Assembly (NCBI GenBank): GCA_000151295.1
Contig: GG745375.1
Span: 295,131-359,130, forward strand
Source of the DNA: Allomyces macrogynus ATCC 38327
Lineage: Eukaryota > Blastocladiomycota > Blastocladiomycetes > Blastocladiales > Blastocladiaceae
Length of the DNA: 64,000 bases
Reading direction: 5' to 3'
Shown here: one piece after another, positions 32,196 through 44,915 of the stretch
How the letters are laid out: the number at the start of each line of letters is the position of its first letter
Numbering within the stretch: the stretch's first letter is position 1
The notes under the pieces: model-generated
The model's input: only the letters and a program-made list of their open reading frames with translations
What the model was told of the DNA's origin: nothing
Database searches by the model: none
Position numbers and translations under genes: made by a program

Positions 32196-32947
32196 GGCGA
32201 TGTCGGTGCGGTGTTGACAGCGGTGCTCTTGACCTCGTCGCGATCTTACTGCAGCAGGGCAGTGACGGCGAACTGGTGCGGGTGCTGTTGGTCTTGCAGC
32301 TTTGGGCTCGCGCGGTGCAGTTTGCGGGGAGCGAGCTGATTGCCGAGAGAGATCACACTGTTCGCGATTTTCTGAAGGTGGTCGGCTATCTGTTGGTGCT
32401 GGCTGGCTGGTGCGTGTGACGCCCCAGAGAAGATTCACAGCACCAACTGCCAACATCTCGAATCTGCTCCACAAACGTGCTCTGACGACGATGTCTGAGG
32501 CATCAACCGAGAACATTCCACATTTTGAACATGCGCAACCTGCGAGCCAGCAAACGGGCGAGGTGGATCAGTAATTTCTTTCGTCTGGACACCGACCGAC
32601 CGGCCCTTGCTCCGCAAGAACGCCATCATTTGCTTGCGGGGGGACGTAGAGAAATTTGGGCTATGGATGGAACTGAACAAGCAGAACGAACAGAAATGGA
32701 AATAAAGGTGGGGGAGGGGGAGGAAACGAACGAGCTCGGGTCCTATCCGAACGCGACGCACGACGACGGCAAAGACGAGAAAAAACAAACGCTACAGAGC
32801 AACGAGGCAGGTGCGGGGGGCACAGCCAACCAAACCGCGGCCACAATCAAGCCGACGGGACCACCGCGCGACGCGCCCGAGGCGCACGCATGAATGTCGT
32901 CGTCGACCCAACCTTGGCGTCAAAGCGAGCGAACGGTGCCGACGGGT
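32196..32947. other. Intergenic region between CYT1 and PHS1 (both minus strand)
   Basis: About 750 bp includes the PHS1 promoter and the CYT1 3' end. Open frames here are short and featureless. No TATA box is evident. Confidence 0.45.
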
Positions 32948-34404
32948 TTAGGGGTTGGGCTTGAACACGACCTTGCGCGACTTGAGCACGCTCCACTTGA
33001 ACCGCTTGAGCCACAGCGAGAAGCCCGACATGGCCGTGAGCAGGATCATGGCCTTGAGACCCATGCGCTTGCGGTCGTCGTGCTCGGGCTCAGCGGCCCA
33101 GGCGAGGAACGTGACGACATCCTTGGCAATCTGCGACGCCGTCGCGGGAGTGCCGTCCTCAAACTCGACAACCTCGTCGTAGATGTTACGAGCCATACCA
33201 ATGGCACCACCCGGGAAGTAGGGGTTGTAGTTGAGGCCCTCGCGGATCTCGACACCGGCGGGCGGGTCGCAGTAACCCATGAGCAGGGCAAAGACATAGT
33301 CCTCGGCGCCGTGGCGGGCCTTGACCATGAGTGAGAGGTCCGGCGGGTAGGCACCAGCGTTGGCGGCACGAGCGGCCTCCTCATTCGGGTAGGGGCGCGG
33401 GTGGTAGTCCGACAGCTTACCGGGGCGCGTGAACATCTCGCCCTGGTCGTTAGGACCGTCGACGTACTCCATCTCCTCGGCCAGGGCCTTGGCCTCGTCG
33501 ACCGAGTGCGACACGCCAACGAGGTTGCGGTAGGCAATGCGGTCCAGCGAGTGGCAGGCCGCACACACCTCCTTGTAGACCTGGTAGCCACGGCGGATAC
33601 TAGCAAGCGGCAGCGATGAAAGACGGTCAGGATCGGACACAATGGGGGGTGCGGGTCGGCCCTGTGCACGGAGCAATGATGAGCGAGCGACCTTACCTGG
33701 CATGGTCAAACGAGTCGAGGGGGCCCTTGTGGTTCCACGGGTAGTGCGGGGCGTGCAGGCCCTCGGCCTCCGTATCGGCATGGACGGCCGACGTCGACGT
33801 GAGCGACACCGAGTAGGCCAGCGCGGCGGCGGCGCCGAGCGTGGCAACGGTCGTGGCGGCACGGCGACCCGACTAGTTTGGCAGCGTGGTGAGCGCAATG
33901 TGTAGGAACAGCAGGTACTTGGGAGCTTCAAAGCAAACGTACGCTCTCGGTCGAGCCGGCGGCCGTGGAGAACAGCTAAACAGGACCAGGAGAACCGTGG
34001 ATTGCAGCGTCAGTCCAAGCGTGGTCGAGAGGAAGAACAAGCCGTCACATGGCACATTCGATGCCCCCCCCCCCGCTGAGTGCAGCCCCTCAAACGTGGT
34101 GCGTGGAGGCAAGAACGGCGGGCAAACGAGAATGCTGGTTGAAAACAAAATCGCATCCAGCGACCTCATTTCCTGCGCTTCAAAGACCCGCCGATGCAAA
34201 CGAGGTCGGGAGCTCAGTCGTTGGATGCACCTCCAACGCTTCGAGACACCAATCTGCCCTTTGAGCAGGGCGGACAGCGAATGCGGGCTTGACGGGCAGC
34301 GGCAGGGGGGCGCCGGCAGCAAGTTGGCGGGTCGGTGGTCGCGCGTTCGGGACACGCACCCGGGTGGCGGAGCGCGACGACGCGAAAAGGCGGGAGGCAA
34401 ACAT
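32948..34404 (-). CDS. CYT1: Cytochrome c1, haem subunit of respiratory complex III (3 exons)
   Basis: The exons are 34404-34360, 33872-33697 and 33599-32948, giving 290 residues. Haem attachment is in [18 protein letters not shown] (CxxCH). Other family sequences are [55 protein letters not shown] (with the axial Met) and [17 protein letters not shown]. The C-terminal anchor is [20 protein letters not shown]. The N-terminus is a two-part presequence: basic [15 protein letters not shown], then a hydrophobic sorting stretch [18 protein letters not shown], as expected for intermembrane-space delivery. Exon 1 rests on a GTGCGT donor and a 487-bp intron, long for this genome, so the first 15 residues are less certain than the rest. 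It transfers electrons from the Rieske protein to cytochrome c. Confidence 0.92.
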
Positions 34405-36298
34405 GGCTGCAGTTGACGGCGGTTACTGTCACCGAGCAGGAGACCTCGACGGGCAGGCAAACGGCGGCGACGGCGGCAGTCGGGCGCGAGTGTGGTGGTG
34501 GTGGTGGTTGGCTCCGTTCAGCTGGTTGGGCAGCGTTGAACTTTGGCCTGTTTGCCCCGCCGCACGTGCGCTCACGTTTGAATCACCATCCGATCGAAAT
34601 GAGGCCCGACGCACCTCCACCGCCGGCCACGTCGTAGCCGGCCACCAGTCTCACACCCACCGCACGCGCGCTGCTGCAACTTGCTGCACTCGGGCACACA
34701 TCAAGCGCAATCGCCTCGAGTTCCAACACTGGCCCTCTAGAATGGCCCTGGACCGCGAGACGGCGCTGTCTGCTGCTCTCCATGCTCAGCGTACCTGCAA
34801 GAGCAGCCCTCTCTTACCTCGCGCCGCCAGGGCGCCTTTTTGTTGGCGTCGTGCATCTCTGCGACCAGTGGTCGCCGCGGCCGACGCACTGGCGAACGAA
34901 TGCGAAAGGCTGCAGTTGGTCTTCGGGGCGTTATTGCCCAGGCACTCATTTTCCTTTTCCTTTGTGCAATGAATCCTTCGGTAAAGGAAACTCCATTTCG
35001 CTCGAGACATCGTGCACCGGCAGGTCTCTGGAAATCCTTCCTTTCCGTCAGCTTGACTGGCGCTTGGCCCGTTGTCACTCTGCCGTGAACATAAATCCAC
35101 CTCATGGTCGTTGCCGACAGGACGGTTGTTTACGTCCGCGACTTCGTGTTCTCGAACATGCCAAAGGCAGCAAAGTCCCAACCGCACACGGCTTGGTCAT
35201 TGATTGCCGTCCCTCATCGTCGGCCTCCTCAAGCCCGGATCAGCAACACATCAACCCGGCGCTGCTCGACAGTCTGGATTCATGACGGATTCATGGCAAG
35301 CTGTTGCGAAAGCTTGAGGAAAAGAGGACAAACTTTTCTCGCGCCGGTCTTATCGTTGCGACGAGCGCGGCGCGAGACCCGATTGTCGACGGTTTTAGAC
35401 CAGAAATCGCTAGAAACGGTGTGGCGAGGTGGTTGGTTGCGTTGCATCTGTTTGCCTTCGTTGGCTCTTCGAAAAGGGGTCACGCGGAATCCGAAACGAC
35501 GCCACTGCCGGGTGTTTCAAGTTCGCGTGAAGCCGCGACGTGAAGCGTTGTAACGCAAAGCTCGCGCCCTGTCGATAACTTGTGTCACATCTTGACGTTC
35601 CGCAACAGACCCAACAGTCGCAACTCGACGCATCAAAATTCGCATCACGTTTCGCCCTAACTGTCCTCCAAGCAACTATTGGCTTGCATGCTGCCTTTCG
35701 GACCATCACACGAACATCATGCCTCTGGCGCGACGCGTGCGCGAGCAGGACCTGCAAAAGAACGTCATCAGACTCAAACCGATCCGGAGCACCTGGCCCA
35801 CGCCCCAACCGTGCAACCACCGCCAACCAACGTCGGGCGCGCGCCAACGCCAACAGCACGCTTGCGACGACGATGCACCTGGACCTGCTGACCTGTAAGC
35901 AACCGCCAGCCCGGTCAAACCTCTGACACGCGTGCAAGCTCGTGCGGGATCCTGACATGCTCGCGCCAACGACCAGTCACCTCCACGTCGCGTACACGAC
36001 CCAGCAACGAATTCGTCAATGAGGAGCAAGAATGTGACCGCCATCGACTGCGCGCGACGGCCTGGTATAAATTCGGGCTCCCCGTCGTCCTCGCCGCATT
36101 CTCCTCAGCTCGGTCGGTTGACTTCTTTGGCTACTTGCGAACCCGCGACGATCCTCTGGAGCGCCTTCCCAGATAGACTGCATAGACGACACGATCCGAC
36201 TCTTCTCGCCCTCGACCACCCGACCTCGTTCGCGTACTGTCGACGTCGAATTCCCTCTGTTCTCCTCCAAGTCTGATAGACCGCGGCCGATCCTCACC
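34405..36298. other. Large intergenic region between divergent CYT1 and the protease gene
   Basis: About 1.9 kb holds both promoters. Several 70-230-codon open frames exist, but they overlap in different frames and show no domain, start context or splice pattern. I see no gene or RNA gene. Confidence 0.45.
36066..36073 (+). promoter_or_regulatory. TATA box of the subtilisin-like protease gene
   Basis: TATAAATT within ctggtataaattcggg lies 233 bp upstream of the ATG at 36299 and is followed by C/T-rich leader sequence. It is the clearest TATA box in the window. Confidence 0.55.
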
Positions 36299-39200
36299 AT
36301 GGCCAAGTCGTCGCGCTCGCCGCGCACCGGGCGCAAGTCCCTGTTCACGCTGCTGCTGATCGCCGCGCTCGCCATCACGACGGGTGCCGTTGACGCGCTC
36401 AAGCCCGAAACCACGGCCGCGCTCAAGGGTCTGCAGCGCTCGAGTGCCGCTGACGTTGTTCCCGGCCGCTACATTGTCGAGTTCGACCAGGCGCCGGCCA
36501 TCCCGGACCGCCCGACCGAGTCGATCGGGTCGCCCGCTGCTGCCAAGAGCCAGCACCAGACCTTCTCGGGTTACCTCGCGTCGACGGGCCTCGACGAGGC
36601 CGTCAAGGTCGACAAGACCTACTCGCACGTCTTCAACGGCGCGGCGATCACGGTGACTGAGGAGTCGCAGCTGCTCAAGGTCGCGGCGGCGCCTGGCGTC
36701 AAGGCCGTGCACCCGGTGTTCATTCACTCGATCTCGCCGATTGAGAAGAAGACGGCGGCTGAGAATGTGCGCCGCATCGAGTATGGCCTGCGCAAGCGCG
36801 CTGACGCGACGCCGCAAATGGTGTTTGCCAACAACATGACGGGCGTCTCGGCCGTGCAAAACGACCTGGGCCTGACGGGCAAGGGCATCTATATTGGTGT
36901 TATCGACTCAGGTTCGGACTTGTTTGCTTGTGCTAGAATCTCGCGCGACGTTCGCGTAGAGAGCACGGTCCTGACCCATCCCGTTCCGTCCGTGCGCATT
37001 AATCTAGGTATCGACTACCTCCACCCGGCCTTTTGGGTGACCGGCAAGCAGTGCACGCAGTGGAAGGGCGATGGGTGCCGTGTCGTTGATGGCAAGGTTC
37101 GTGCGCTCCGCAAATGCGCTCGTTTCGCCGACCTCACCCGCGCCCTGAACTGACCCCCGACTCCACCCACCTACAAACCAGGACTTTGTCGGCGACGATT
37201 ACAACACGCGCGACCCCGCGCACAACGTGCCCAACCCCGGGCCGACGCCCATGGACTGCGGCGGCCACGGCACGCACGTGTCGGGTTCGTTTATCCGAGC
37301 TCTACTAACTGCCGCACCTCGTCCGTTCCCGCCCAACTGACCGACCCCCCACGCCTACAAACAAAAAAAAACAGGTATCATCGGCGGCAAGGACGAGACG
37401 TTCACGGGTGTCGCGCCCGACGTGACCTACTACGCGGCGCGTGTGTTTGGGTGTGACGGGTCGACCGCGACCGACGTACGTTGTGATCTCGACCTGATCC
37501 CACTTACTCCCAAGCACCAAAACTGATTCTTTCGATTGGAAATGATGTTTTTAGGTCATTATCGACGCGATTGAGACCACTTTCCTCGCGAACGTCGATA
37601 TTATCAACATGAGTCTTGGGGGCGGCGCATCCTTCAACGACTACGTCGAATCCAAGGTCGTAGACAAGCTTTCTCGTCGCGGACTGCTTGTTGCGAGTGC
37701 TCTCGGCAATGACGGCACCAAAGGGCTCTTCCAGGCGTCGTCCCCGGGCCTTGCGCGCCAGGGTTTGGGCGTCGGGTCGTTTGACAACGCATACATCAAG
37801 CAGGACGTGCTCTCGGTTGCTGGCGTGACGGGCCTCAAGGACGTGCCCTACACAGTCGACTCGGACATCAAGGTCAAGTTTGCGCTCGAGACGCCCTTGC
37901 CCATCAAGCGCACGCCCAACCCGGTCACGGCCGCCGACGATGCGTGCACGCCCTTCCCAGCCGGTACGTTCAAGGACGCCGTTGCGCTCGTGCAACGCGG
38001 TACTTGCACGTTCGCCATCAAGGCGGCCAACGCGGTCGCAGCGGGCGCCAAGGGCGTGATTGTCTTCAACAACCGCGCCGGCTCCTTCTCGGGTGGTCTC
38101 TCGGACCCAGCGTTCCCCGTGCCGGTCGGCTTTATTGGCCAGGACGCGGGCAAAGCCATTTACGCGGCAGCCGACGGCACCAACCAGGTCTCGTTCACCT
38201 TCCACGAGGACGCCAAGATCACGCTGCCCAACCCGACGGGCGGCCAGCCGTCCGACTTCTCGTCGTGGGGTGTCGACCCGACGCTGCTCATCAAGCCCGA
38301 CATTGCCGCGCCCGGTGGTCTCATCTACTCGTCGTGGCCGCTCAAGAAGGGCGGGCACAACACGATCTCGGGCACGTCCATGGCGACGCCGTTCACGGCC
38401 GGTGTGCTGGCCCTCTACCTCGAAAAGAACCCCAAGGGCGTCAAGTTTGAGACGGTGCGCACGCGCCTGCAGAACACGGCGCGCCCGGCGCTCTACCCGG
38501 CCGCTGGCCTGCCCTGGCCCGTCGCCAAGCAAGGCCCCGGTCTCGTCGACGCGCTGGCGTTCATCACGACGCAACAGACCGTCTCGCCGTCGCGCATCGA
38601 GCTCGGCGATAGCCCAGCGCTCGACACGTCCAAGCAAACGACGCTGACCGTGATGAACACGGCCGACAAGCCCGTGACCTACAACCTGCTGCACCAGCAG
38701 GCCGTGTCGGTCTTTGGCGAGGGCGGCGTCGCGCAGGACAAGCTCCAGTACTCGACCAAGGGCGCCAAGGTCACGATTCAGCCGGCGACCATCACGGTCG
38801 GGCCCAACAAGTCGGCCCAGTTTACCGTCACCGTGCAGCCGCACGCGGGCGGCGCGCCGGCCGGCCACTGGCTTCTTTCGGGTTACGTGGTGCTCGAGTC
38901 GGACGCGACGTCGGCCGTCAAGTCGACGCTGCGCGTGCCCTATGCGATCATGAAGGGCGACTACTCGACCTACCCGCAGATCCCCAACCCGGTCACGGAG
39001 GGTCTGCCGCTTGTCTCGACGGCGCCGCTCGGTTTCTGGAACCTTACGGGCAACATGCCCAAAGTGCCCATGTACGACGACCCGTCGACGACGACCGAGC
39101 CTTTCACGCTCAAGGGGCTCGACAAGCCCCTGATCCTGGCCACGTCGCAGCTCATCACGCGCCTGCAGGTCATTTCGCTGATTGACGCCAAGACGGGCGC

Positions 39201-40816
39201 CAAGCTCGGATACCTACCGGCTCCCCAGGAGTACGTTGGCAACGGCGCGTACTTTGCACCCGACTCGGGCAAGGTCGATGCCAAGACGGGCAAGGAGATT
39301 TACGGGTGGGACGGCACCTACTTCAAGACGGCCGAGAAGGCCATCAAGGGTGCCGACAAGGACGCGATTGACGCGCCCAACGGCGCCTACTTCTGGCAGC
39401 TCGAGCTGACTGCGCCGTCGACCAACATTGACAACTACGTCAAGCTGCTGCGCCCCGTCTGGAAGTCGCCCAAGATTGTGATTGATCGCAACTACGTCCC
39501 GCCGTCGACCACGTCGTCATCGACGACCGCTGCCACGACCACGACTGCTGTTTCGACCTCGACCACGGCCGCTAGCTCCGTTTCGACCACCGCGGCTGGC
39601 ACTGCTTCGTCCACGGCCACGGGCTCGCAGACGGCGACTGGCACGGCCACCGCGACCGGTTCGGCTTCGTCGACGGCCGCGGGCACCGCCACGGCGACGG
39701 GATCGGCTTCGTCCACGCTTTCGGGCACGGCTACTGCGCCCGACCAGACCAAGACGACGGGCACCGGTTCGGCTACCGCCACCGCGACCACTGGTTCGGG
39801 TTCGATCACGGCGACGGGCACTGCTTCGGGTTCGGCCACGGCCACGGGCACCGCTTCGGGTTCGGCCACGGCCACGGGCACCGCTTCGGGTTCGGCCACC
39901 ATCACGGGTACCGCCACCGCGACGACGACTCAGTCGCCCGGCACCACGGTTATCCCTTGCCCGCCCTGCCCCGGCGGCACCAAGACGGTGATCATTGTCC
40001 AGCCGACCGCCACGGTCACGACGACGGTCGCTCCTTGCCCGGTGGTGCGTATTTTTGCTTGCAAGTTGGAGTTTTTATGAGTCGCGTTCCGTTCAACTCA
40101 CCCCACTGTCCCTTCTCGACTGAGAATAGTGCCCCGGCGGCACCAAGACGGTCATTATCGTCCCGCCGACCCAGACGGTCACGCAGACGGTCACGCCGCA
40201 GCCGACCATGACCACGGTGCCGTGCAACGTGTGCCCCGGCGGTATCAAGACGGTCATCATCATCCCGCCGGTCGGCACGCAGACCGACGTCTGCACGATT
40301 GAGCCGACGCACACCGTTGTTCCGTGCAAGGACGCCAACACGTGCCCGCCGAGTGGCTCGACGACGCAGGTGATTGTGCAGCCCACGGTCCCTGCCAGCC
40401 CGACGACCGCTGGCCCCGCCCCGACCGTGACGACCGAGCCGTGCGGCAAGTGCCCTGGTGGCGTCAAGACGATCATCATTGTGCCGCCGACCGGCACGCA
40501 GACGGCGCCTGCGACGGTCACCCCGACCAACACGGTCGTGCCGTGCAACGAGTGCAATGGCGGCGTCAAGACGGTGATTGTGATCCCGCCGCCGGCACAG
40601 CCCACCGTCACGTCGACTGTTGTCGTGCCCGAGTCGCCCGCCGAGACGACGCCCGTGCCGGTTGCCACGACGCCCGCGCCCGTCCCCGTTGCCACGCAGC
40701 CCGCTGGCGACTCGTACGGCGAGCTCGAGGTGCCCGAGGAGCCGATTGCGTCGAAGCCCAAGCGCTGCCACCGCAAGAAGACGCAGCAGCGTCACTACAC
40801 CATGGCCGCGTACTAG
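36299..40816 (+). CDS. Secreted subtilisin-like (S8) serine protease with PA insert and Ser/Thr-CPGG tail (6 exons)
   Basis: The exons are 36299-36911, 37008-37096, 37182-37284, 37375-37475, 37555-40044 and 40130-40816, giving 1360 residues. The order is: signal-anchor-like N-terminus (KSLFTLLLIAALAITTGA); I9 propeptide (RYIVEFDQAP); catalytic Asp in IYIGVIDSGIDYLHPAF (~203); catalytic His in CGGHGTHVSG (~263); oxyanion Asn in ALGNDG (~354). Then come a PA domain inserted between Asn and Ser (CTPFPAGTFKDAVALVQRG) and the catalytic Ser in ISGTSMATPFTAG (~577). A Fn3-like domain follows, then Ser/Thr repeats (39502-39935) and CPGG-KTVII modules. The end (SKPKRCHRKKTQQRHYTMAAY) is basic. All catalytic residues are present, so it should be active outside the cell; the tail probably holds it at the wall or binds polymers (inference). 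The tail is shared with the gene at 24604. Confidence 0.93.
39502..39935 (+). repeat. Degenerate Ser/Thr/Gly/Ala coding repeat in the protease tail
   Basis: Imperfect tandem units encode GTATATGSAS-like peptides; one 30-bp unit (ggcaccgcttcgggttcgg plus the following bases) occurs three times in a row near 39819-39900. It resembles the repeat at 26758-27490. Confidence 0.85.
39949..40600 (+). repeat. CPGG-KTVII coding modules in the protease tail
   Basis: Modules with PCPPCPGGTKTVIIVQPT, CPGGTKTVIIVPPTQ, PCNVCPGGIKTVIIIPP, PCGKCPGGVKTIIIVPP and PCNECNGGVKTVIVIPP. The first three are nearly identical at the DNA level to the set at 27505-27870, including the 85-bp intron 40045-40129. Confidence 0.85.
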
Positions 40817-41435
40817 AGCACGCGCACATTGCGGATTTTGCAGAGTGTTGAGTGAGTTCCGTGTGTTTGTATTGTGCTGAAGATATTTGATTGGATGCGT
40901 GGGCAAAATGAATGATCTGTTGTCCCCTATTTCTTTCAAGCGTTGCCTGCTGTCAGATCGAACATGTTCGCCGAGCTTGAGCGATGATGGATTCTTGGTG
41001 TGCTCGTAAAGCATCCGCGATCGCAAATCTAAGTTCAAATCATGACAAACCACAGGTCTTGAATGGCACAATGACAGAACGAGTTGACATGAATCGGCGA
41101 TGCACACGGAGTCTTCTCCACCCGGAACCTCCGCAAGTGCTGTGCCACTGCACTCACGACCGTGTCCCAGCTCTCAAAGTGCTCATCCTGACATTTCCAT
41201 GTCGTGCAGACGTAAACGCATTTTGCTTGAAGCATTTATTTCGCGTTGCTTTTGCGAGCTTGGTGCCTGAAGTCGACATATCGGTCGAGCAGGTGCTCCT
41301 CGATGCTCAATGGCGCGATTGATAAAGCAACATCGAATCGACAATGGGGTTAATGTAATTCGTCAAAGAACTGCGGAATCGACACCAACCCAATACGATC
41401 ACCGTCCTCGCTCTCTCCTCTCACTGCCGCCCAAG
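40817..41435. other. Intergenic region between convergent genes
   Basis: About 620 bp, AT-richer than its neighbours, holds two 3' ends. No gene is seen. Confidence 0.5.
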
Positions 41436-43945
41436 CTACATCCCGTAAATGTCGTCGTGCTCCAAGTCTGGCGACCTTGCTGCGCCAGCACGCGGATCGG
41501 CGCTGCTGGCAAACTGACCACGGGCGCGCGGATCCAATGTCGAGCACGACGCGTCGTCCCCACCGCCAGCGCGCGGATCAAACCTTGCACGCGAATCGGC
41601 GAATGTTGGTGCCGGCTTTGCCCATGGGGGAAGCGCAGCGGCACGCGAACTGTCTGCGCCGCCGCGCGAAACTGGGTAGTCGCGGTCGCTACGCGACGTC
41701 GAGCTTGGGTAATCGCGTGTATCGTGCATGTACGTGCTGCGGTACGGCGACTGGCTCCCTCCCACACCGCCGAACGGCGACTGGTTCCCGCCGCGCGGCG
41801 CGTTGGCGTGCGACCTCGCGACATCACCCATCCGCGCCGCCGTCTCGGCGACTAAAGTAGCTTTGGCGCGCATTTCGGCCATGTTCACATCGGGTTCCTC
41901 GACCGTGAGCCCGCCGCGCAAGACGCCCGTGCGAATCCCGCCAGCGTCGGCCGTCATGAGCCATTTCCGGTCGACCACGTCGAGGTCGGCGAAAATATCA
42001 AGAATCGAGCAGCCCGTCGAGTAGTCGAAGATGGGCTTGGGCCCGAACCCGCAGCCCCACTTGACGCGTAAAGTTGTGTTGTAGACGGGGGCCTGGTCGA
42101 GCGCTTGCCGCGCGTCATTGGCCTGCGCACGCGTGCGCATTTTCAGGAAGCAGTTGGACTTGGAGTGGTTGATCTAGAGTTGGTGGCAACGTTTGCGGCG
42201 TGTGGATGACAAAGTGGTCAGGTCGAGTGAGGTGTGGAGCGGGGGAGAGAGGAGCATCGCTGTCACGCTCAAGATCCGCACACATACCATGACACTGTCC
42301 ACGTCGCCATACGCTGAAAAGACTTGCAAGATGATGGTGCGCGACATGTCGGGCGTCACGTTGCCCACGTAGAGCGTGCGCGATAAGACTAAATCGTGGA
42401 TCCGCACGGCAAGTGGGTGGATCGAATAGAATCAAAGTCCAGTATTCAGGTTCAGTACGATCAAAACGTTCCGATCAACGCGTCCAAACAAGACATTGGG
42501 TGCACGATTTGACGACGCATCCATTCACGGTTGGAGCACCAGGCGATATACGCAATGAAGGCCAAACCAGGTCAGCCAAATCGCTCCCATCATGGATACG
42601 TTGCGAACCTACCCGTACCCTTGACCTGCGTCGGCCCACACCCGCCCTCGACCTGCACCCACGGCCCCGTCGACTTGGTCACGGGTGTTTGCGTCCAGTT
42701 TGCGGCAATCAAGTCGCGCTCGGGCTCGCGGTACTCAAACGGCTGCGAGCGTGCGGTTTTCGACGACGACGGGTTGAACGCCGGGTCGTCGGCGAGCGAT
42801 GGCGGGAGGACTGGAGGTGCGGAAAGTGACGGCGCGGGCGCTGGGGGAAGGGGTGGCGGCGCGGGGAAGCCCATGACAGTGGCAGCCAGCGCTAATTGCG
42901 CGGCGTTCGCGGGGGCGGCACCGAGCGAAGCAAGCATTGTGGCGAGGTGCTGCGGCGGGAGTGCGGGCGCGCCTGGTAGAGAGATCGTCGGCACCCCGGG
43001 CATTGGAATCGTCATGGGTGTGGGCAGCACAGGGGCCGTTGGCGCGGTGGATTGCGACGTGAGCAAGGAGAGCGACTGGATAATCGAGGTCGCGTCGAAG
43101 GTAGGGGCACTGGGCGCATAGGTCGAGGCCATCGACGCAGGCGGCATTCCGGACGCATTTGCTGAACAGGGCGAAGAAAAAACGGACACGTAAGTTCAAC
43201 GTGAAGGGATTCGAAATGAGGTTGTATCGCACGCGCCTCCATGAGACGAGGGTCGGTTCGGTTCTCGGCGGACCCACTTTTCCTCGGCCTTGTCGAGGAA
43301 GTCGGAGCGGAAGACGCCCGTGCTGCGCCAAATCTTGATAAGCCGTTTGATTTTTTCCTGAACAAATGGGAATGAAAGCCGAAGCAATTACATATTTTAG
43401 GGCATGATTGTCAGAAAATCGGGCGTGTATTGAGCGCGAGAGTGACATCTTCTCATGAGCTCGAGTCTTCGCCACCCATAAGGATCAAAAGTCAAGGGCC
43501 CATGGTGCCGGTCAAACGCTAAGGAAAAGTGACGAACCCGCTCCACATCCGAGCATTTTTGAATCTCGGTAGTGAGCGCCGGTAGAAGCGGCTCGAAAAT
43601 TGGCCCATAGGGATCGATATCGCCGGTCACGCCGTGGTCGCCGGGTTTCAGCGAGGCGCGGCAAATCGAGTCAACAATGTAGAGGCCCGACAGCTTGAAC
43701 GGCGGCGAACACTTGCGAATAAAACGTGCGACCAGCTGCGCAATCGCCGGGGCATGTCCACGCGCGTGCAGCACGGCCTGCTTGGTCACGGATTGTACGC
43801 GCGATGCCGACGCTGGTGGTCTGCTGTCGAGAATGGCGCGCAGGTCGGCATCCAGCGTGGCGAGCTCGCGCGGAAGTGGCGCAGATTGGCCGTTGCCGCT
43901 GCGGCCGGCGCTGATGACAGTTGGTGACGCTGAGTTGGCCTGCAT
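41436..43945 (-). CDS. NRD1: Nrd1/Seb1-type RNA polymerase II CTD- and RNA-binding protein (5 exons)
   Basis: The exons are 43945-43538, 43357-~43233, ~43109-42619, 42388-42288 and 42173-41436, giving ~620 residues. The boundary between exons 2 and 3 is the least certain; 43233/43109 keeps phase. The N-terminal CTD-interacting domain (residues ~25-165) includes ASRVQSVTKQAVLHARGHA, FKLSGLYIVDSICRAS, KCSDVER and EKIKRLIKIWRSTGVF. A Pro/Ala/Met-rich linker follows. The RRM has SRTLYVGNVTPDMSRTIIL, VFSAYGDVDSVM and SKSNCFLKMRTRAQANDAR. Directly after it is the Nrd1/Seb1 signature WGCGFGPKPIFDYSTGCSI and ADAGGIRTGVLRGGLTVEEP. The tail is Arg/Ser/Gly/Asp-rich. Role by family: binds Ser-phosphorylated CTD and nascent RNA, directing termination and 3'-end choice. 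S. pombe Seb1 is an equally good name. Confidence 0.88.
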
Positions 43946-44915
43946 GCTCGTCGTGATGGTGCCGTGCGGGCGTGATTCGGAATCGCGAGCGGGTCCACAG
44001 AATTGCTGAGCGTTGGTCGATATTTTGCAGCAAGTTGGATGGCTTCGGTTGTCGGAACAGTGGCAGAAACTCGAACTCGACGATGGGCACGGTCGCTTGC
44101 GGTTGTTGGCCGGCAGGGAGTCGGGCGCGCTTTGGCGACCGGCGCCTCGTGAACTTCACATGCTGCCGACATGGCGGTCGTGGTCGTGCTGCCGCCATGC
44201 TGGTGCTGCCGGCGCTGGTGCGGAAGCGATTGCAAGAAATACTTGGCACCGCGAGTGCCAAAGCTGATCTCGGTTCTCTGCGCCTTTCCGCGACCGGTTC
44301 ACGCAGACCAACACGGTCAAAATCGCACTGCAACTGCAGGTGGGCTCGATGAACTATGGCCAACTTCGTAGGCGGTCACGACTGTCTTTCGCTTTCGTGT
44401 GGTCAGCCAACGCGACGCCGCGCTAACGCATGAGGTTAATATTCGTATACCTTCAGGGTCCTGCTCGCGCGCGCGCCGCTTCTGGTTTGTGTCGGAACGT
44501 CAGCTCAGCTGTGAGACCATACAGTCGGTTGTGCACGCGCTCCAAATAAATGGGTTGCATCAATCTCGGACGTCCCTGGGCGAACCATGAATCGAGAACC
44601 CTGGTGTACGTTTGGCCGAGGGCGGCGACATCAGCGCGCTCTCCTCCTCGCGCGCGCTCTGAAAACCCCTCGACAGTGCGTGGGATAGGGCCTGTAGCGT
44701 TTTGTTCATGAAGATCCGCACCGGCGAAATGACCACGCACCTCGTGCGATTTGGTCGGTGGGTCGCCCCGCTCTTGCTCGTTCTTGGGGGACGTTCACAT
44801 AAAAGGGAACCGACGCCTTGCGCCTTGATCACCAACGACCGCCTTCAGCCGCTTCGATTGCTCAACCACCGCTCCCATCGTCGCGCAAATAGACGTCTCT
44901 CGCTTCTCCACCACC
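43946..44915. other. Intergenic region between divergent NRD1-like and GH26 genes
   Basis: About 970 bp holds two promoters. Open frames here lack features. See the separate TATA-like element near 44798. Confidence 0.45.
44798..44804 (+). promoter_or_regulatory. TATA-like element of the GH26 gene
   Basis: ATAAAAG within gttcacataaaagggaacc lies 118 bp upstream of the ATG at 44916 and is followed by a C/T-rich leader. It is a plausible core promoter. Confidence 0.45.
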
